Assembly: GCA_023374025.1 (NCBI GenBank)
Contig: SIJG01000084.1
Span: 241,159-305,158, forward strand
Direction: 5' to 3'
DNA from: Heterodera schachtii
Lineage: Eukaryota > Nematoda > Chromadorea > Rhabditida > Heteroderidae
DNA length: 64,000 nucleotides
The position numbers were made by a program, and so were the translations under genes. The notes below the pieces were generated by a model. The model made no database searches and was not told the DNA's origin. It saw nothing but the letters and a program-made list of their open reading frames with translations. This document shows, in pieces, positions 60,352 to 64,000 of this stretch. Each line of letters begins with the position of its first letter. Positions within the stretch are counted from its first letter, which is position 1.

Positions 60352-61575
60352 TAGGGCTAATATTTATAGGTGCTAAAAACTGCCGAAATAGGTAGGTTTT
60401 AGGTCATAAAAAACCCCAAAATTGGTGCTAAAAATGGGAAAATAGGTGCCAAAAAGTTCCGAATTTAGGGGTGTAAAATCGAAAATTTTCTTCAAAAAGC
60501 AGAAATATTATGCCATATAATTAATGAGATACATAATTTTCAAAATCAAAAATTCTCGTCAAGAAAATAAACAAATAAATTTTGGAGATGAATTTTTGAG
60601 AAATTTTTCATTTCTCAGGGGTATATTTTTGAAAATTTTCAGTTCGATTCTTAGGGGTATATTTTTTGAAAAAAAAATTTGGGTCGTTTCTTAGGGGTCT
60701 ATTTTTCCTTTTTATTGCATTTTTGTTAACAAATTTTGGGCAAAACGCCAAAATAGTTGAAAATAAGTAGGGCTTCTTTTTTTAGGCACAAAAAATCGCG
60801 AAATAGGCACCTAAAATAGGCAAAAAAAATCGCAAAATAGGCATTAAATAGGCACAAAAATCCTCAAATAGGCACTAAAATAGGCAAAAAAAATCGCAAA
60901 ATAGGCATTAAATAGGCACAAAAATCCTCAAATAGGCACTAAAATAGGCAAAAAAATTTTTTATTAACGCTTTTTAGGTATTAAAACAAGTAAAAATTAA
61001 TTAAAAAATTATTTTGCTTATATTTCAATTGTTTTAGATTTGTTTTCGATAAAAATAATTTTTTAAACCAAAATTTAATGAAGAAACAATAATTAATTTT
61101 TGGGGAAGAATTTTTGTGAAAATTTTTTTTCGATTCTTAGGGGTATATTTTTCATTTTTATTGCATTTTTGGTAAGGATTTTTCCCAAAATCCTGAAAAA
61201 GTCCTCAAAAATGGCGAAATAGGCACAAAAATAGGCAAATAGGTATTAAGCACAAAAAGTCCAAAATAGGCAAAAATAGGCATTATAAAAGTCATCATAG
61301 ACACCCCAAACAAAGCGGAAAACGCTTTTTTCGTGTTTATCTGTGCGTATTATGTGTGCAAAAATTTTAGGCATTTGCCTAAAAAAAGAAGCCCTAAAAA
61401 TAAGTTTTTGAAATTTTTTTTAGGTTTTTAGGTGCTAAAATAAAAACCTAGAAAATAGGTGCTAATAACTCGAAAAGTAGCTTAACAACAGCCCAAAAAA
61501 ACATGTTTTTCGTGCATTTCAGACCCTAGGGAGTTCAGGAAAAAAATAGGTAAAAACCTAAAAATGTTAGCACTA
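60352..61575. mobile_element. hAT-like MITE, outer, 8-bp TSD, inserted in BTB pseudogene
   Basis: TTCATTAC at 60344-60351 and 61576-61583 flank TAGGGCTAATATTTATAGG and the complement of TAGTGCTAACATTTTTAGG. Inside are AAATAGGTGC-type words and GATTCTTAGGGGTATATTTT units, plus a complete second element. No coding capacity. Confidence 0.9.
60768..61396. mobile_element. hAT-like MITE, nested inner element, AAATAGGCA words
   Basis: AAAATAAG at 60760-60767 and 61397-61404 flank perfect 21-bp inverted ends beginning TAGGGCTTCTTTTTTTAGGC. AAATAGGCAC/AAATAGGCATT words cluster near both ends. 629 bp. Confidence 0.92.
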
Positions 61576-61672
61576 TTCATTACAATCCGAATGATTGCCA
61601 TCCGGAACATTGCCATCCGATTCATTTCCATCCGAATCATCGCCATCCGAAACAATTCCGCCCAATTCCGAA
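61576..61672 (-). pseudogene. BTB-gene pentapeptide-array fragment, second half
   Basis: CATTGCCATCCGGAACATTGCCATCCG at 61597-61623 keeps the gene's 15-bp unit with variants (TTTCCATCCG, TCGCCATCCG) and ends near CCGAACCCTAG. No BTB fold sequence remains here. Confidence 0.8.
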
Positions 61673-61890
61673 CCCTAGACCCGATTTCGAACAAAAGTCA
61701 AAATTCAGATTTTTCGACTTTCAAAGTTTTGTTCAAAACTTTATTTTAATACACGGAAAATGAAATGAAAACCATCTCTGCTTTAATAAAAAAATCGCTT
61801 AAAACTTCCTAGACTAAAAAAGAAAAACCGAAAAATTTGAATTTTCGACTTTAATGAGTCGGGAACACTACCTCAAATTAATTAACAATT
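61673..61890. repeat. TCGAACAAAAGTCAAAA palindromic fragment
   Basis: GATTTCGAACAAAAGTCAAA at 61683 and TTTGAATTTTCGACTTTAAT at 61836 are a loosely inverted pair of the module seen in 5300-6115 and 50747-51228. Confidence 0.5.
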
Positions 61891-61894
61891 TTCA

Positions 61895-62165
61895 GACATT
61901 GTCTTTTCCGATATGGAAATTTCCCTTGGAGTGCCTCCTTCTGGGAGTGGAAGAAGCACCGAGCACAGCATTAGCCAGCACTTTGTGATGGTCTTTGGCA
62001 AAAAAAAAAAAATTAAATCTAATAAACTTTATTAAGTTATAATTTAGTTGCCGTTGTCGCCTTGGTCGGCACGGCAATTCGCCATGGCATTTTGCATGAA
62101 AGTGAGGAATGAAAATGATGAAAAAGCAAAAGAATGAAAGCGGAAATGCGATATATAATATGAGC
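61895..62165. other. Coding-like block, strand unresolved
   Basis: GC-richer DNA with open frames both ways. Plus strand, after AATTTTCAG: DIVFSDMEISLGVPPSGSGR and STEHSISQHFVMVFGKK to TAA. Minus strand: a hydrophobic start (FPLSFFCFFIIFIPHFHA), then CHGELPCRPRRQRQ and later KDHHKVLANAVLGASSTPRR to TGA, but without ATG in that frame. One of these is probably an exon; neither product is recognised. Confidence 0.35.
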
Positions 62166-62867
62166 AAAAAATAAGCATTCCATTTATATAACCATTTAAG
62201 ATATTTTTACGCAAAACATAATTTTAATTCATTTTATTTATTCGGGTAAAAAATTTATATAAATTTTGTTTCCTTTTTTGGCAATAAAAAATTCGCTAAT
62301 GTAAGAAGATAATGTTTTCAAATAAGAGGCAATATGAAAACTTTTATATTACTGTAAAATTACATAAAAATATTTAAAAATGATAAATTTCAATTTTGTT
62401 TATGAACTTCTTGGCAATTTATTTAAATTTTTCTTACACTGCTCCGTCTATAAATAACGCAACCCTTTGAACTTGCCGCCACATTCATAACCCAACAAAA
62501 AATTCGAAAAATACACCCCTAAAGATGGAAATTTTTTGGAAAATACGTCGCTCAAACCAAAAAATTTTGGGGAAAAAAACAAAATGTGTAAAAAAAAAAT
62601 TACATAAGCAAAATTAAGCTTGAAAAATTTAAAAAATTAATTTTTTGCAATTATATTTTTTAATAATTTTCATAAAGTTTTTTTCAATAATTTTCGTATT
62701 TTTTGTACATTTTCAGCGTTTTGACCATATTTCGTACATATTACAATTGTTTCTTCTATATTATATAATCTATATTTGGGAATTTTTTTGTACATATAAA
62801 TCCGTCCGTAATAATAATTTCACGGGTCTTTTATTCTCATATTAAACTCAAATTAAGAAATTGGATA
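62166..62867. other. AT-rich stretch
   Basis: No gene seen. A fragment AAAATACACCCCTAAAGATG (62509) belongs to the repeat described at 17030. Confidence 0.45.
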
Positions 62868-63818
62868 TAGTATAGTCAACCCCCCGTAAAAAAACGGCAC
62901 AAATGATATACCAATCGATTCGTCTTGACGAGCTATGCACGAAAAAGTAGGTCTCCAGTTGCGGAAATGCCAAAAAACCGGTTTTTGAACCGGTTTAAAA
63001 CTCGAAAAATTGAGTGAAAAGGGGGGCTCCTGACCCTTTAAAACGGTCAAATTCGCACAAATTTGGTATCATTCGAAAGCTCTTGATGAGCTAAGTCTAA
63101 AAAACAAGGTATAAATTCGAACCGATACCATCTAGGCACTGGGACAACTAAGTCCCAGTGAAAATGGACACTTCAGTACCAAATATAAATAAAAATGTTT
63201 TCTTATATAAAGCACGAAAATCGTTTAGCCTTGAATATCGAATATTGCGCTAAAAAACCGCCGCACACTCGACTACGGCGGCCAGTAGGTGGGGCGAGAC
63301 TACGGGCTACGGAAGAAGTCCGCGCGTGATCCGCAGGCGGTTGACTGATTGGCGGGGGCCCTTCGGGCCCCCGCAGTCAACCGCCTGTGGCGCTCGTCAG
63401 ACTGCTTCCTCCGCCCTCCGTCTCGCCCCACTACTTGCTCCGTCTTCGCATGCTCCCTTTTGCGAAATCTTGCTTTTAACTTGTTATTTCCCGTTTATTA
63501 TTTTTCGGTACTGAAGTGTCCATTTTCACTGGGACTTAGTTGTCCCAGTGCTTAGATGGCATTGGTTCGAATTATACCTTGTTTTTTAGACTTAGCTCAT
63601 CAAGAGCTTTCGAATGATACCAAATTTGTGCGAATTTGACCGTTTTAAAGGGTCAGGAGCCCCCCTTTTCACTCAATTTTTCGAGTTTTAAACCGGTTCA
63701 AAAACCGGTTTTTTGGCATTTCCGCAACTGGAGACCTACTTTTTCGTGCATAGCTCGTCGAGACGAATCGATTGGTGTATCATTTGTGCCGTTTTTTTAC
63801 GGGGGGTTGACTATACTA
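62868..63818. mobile_element. 951-bp palindromic element with GC-rich hairpin core
   Basis: Arms 62868-63180 and 63507-63818 are almost perfect inverses, starting TAGTATAGTCAACCCCCCGT. The inner part becomes GC-rich (63260-63450) and contains CAGGCGGTTGACT...AGTCAACCGCCTG around GCGGGGGCCC-TTC-GGGCCCCCGC, plus GTAGGTGGGGCGAGAC mirrored as GTCTCGCCCCACTAC. The frames at 62853-63050 and 63636-63833 are the same arm read twice and are not genes. No transposase. Confidence 0.9.
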
Positions 63819-63870
63819 CACCCAAGAAATTAAAAATCAATTAATTAAGAATTTATTTAAAAAAGTTGTT

Positions 63871-64000
63871 GGTCTTTTGTCCGTGTGTCTGCTGTCGGCG
63901 TGGGTCTTTTGTCTGTGGGTCTTCTGTCGGCGTGGGTCTTTTGTCTGTGGGTCTTCTGTCGGCGTGGGTCTTTTGTCCGTGGGTCTTCTGCGTTGACACC
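63871..64000 (+). repeat. 32-bp tandem array, cut by window end
   Basis: GTCGGCGTGGGTCTTTTGTC then TGTGGGTCTTCT is repeated nearly four times. Each unit contains two related 16-bp halves (GTGGGTCTT). It may be the arm of another word-type element. Confidence 0.9.

Larger units (their letters stand above)
58016..61269 (+). repeat. Segmental tandem duplication, unit B
   Basis: Second copy of 54195-58015, without the 674-bp element, with a shorter CT and GGTACA array and with one extra copy of a roughly 60-bp AAATAGGCA block around 60830-60950. Confidence 0.93.

Noticed and set aside
62853..63833. Two nearly identical 65-codon proteins on opposite strands (62853-63050 and 63636-63833)
   Set aside because: They are the two inverted arms of one palindromic element read outward; neither has support as a gene.

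Overview
The window reads as nuclear DNA of a small-genome invertebrate, most likely a nematode. It is strongly AT-rich, the one gene I could assemble fully has mostly 47-137 nt GT-AG introns, and that gene is a BTB/POZ protein of the kind greatly expanded in nematodes. A plant-parasitic (root-knot type) nematode is my guess from composition and repeat style; nothing here proves it. There is no bacterial operon structure, CRISPR array or rRNA.

Layout. 1-6.1 kb is repeat-rich: foldback elements with tandem-word arms (1-873, 2906-3887), a palindromic element (5300-6115), G-rich arrays and GC hairpins. 6.1-42 kb is an AT ocean with no gene I can assemble. The + strand is A-rich at 6.1-23.3 kb and 26.9-42 kb and T-rich at about 23.3-26.9 kb. 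The ocean is interrupted at 11.9-13.1 kb (paired GC hairpins, a broken non-LTR reverse transcriptase, poly-G/C) and 36.8-37.3 kb (GGGACC array), and it carries short GC-richer islands, some with exon-like edges (34.75-35.01, 39.84-39.95 kb).

41.9-48.9 kb is the genic part. Several coding-like exons lie on the minus strand at 41.9-44.8 kb (product unknown, model unresolved). An eight-exon BTB gene occupies 46120-48846 (minus): all splice phases agree and give 478 codons. It contains about 33 copies of a PDGN(V/E) pentapeptide encoded by a 15-bp tandem repeat.

48.9-64 kb is transposon-dense. It holds palindromic elements, at least five elements flanked by 8-bp direct repeats (four begin TAGRG, as in hAT-type elements), a tRNA-derived SINE-like piece, and a head-to-tail duplication (54195-58015 and 58016-61269). 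One duplicate carries a 674-bp element and the other keeps the empty site. Decayed pieces of the BTB repeat array lie in this duplication and are split by a TAGGG element that itself contains another. A 951-bp palindrome with a GC-rich core (62868-63818) and a 32-bp tandem array close the window.

Recurring theme: many non-autonomous elements carry their own short word repeated many times (TTCGACAG, GACATTTGCGGCGC, AAATAGGCA, AAATAGTGAC, GGTACA). Most features are mobile or decayed DNA. I see no pathway or operon linking the genes.
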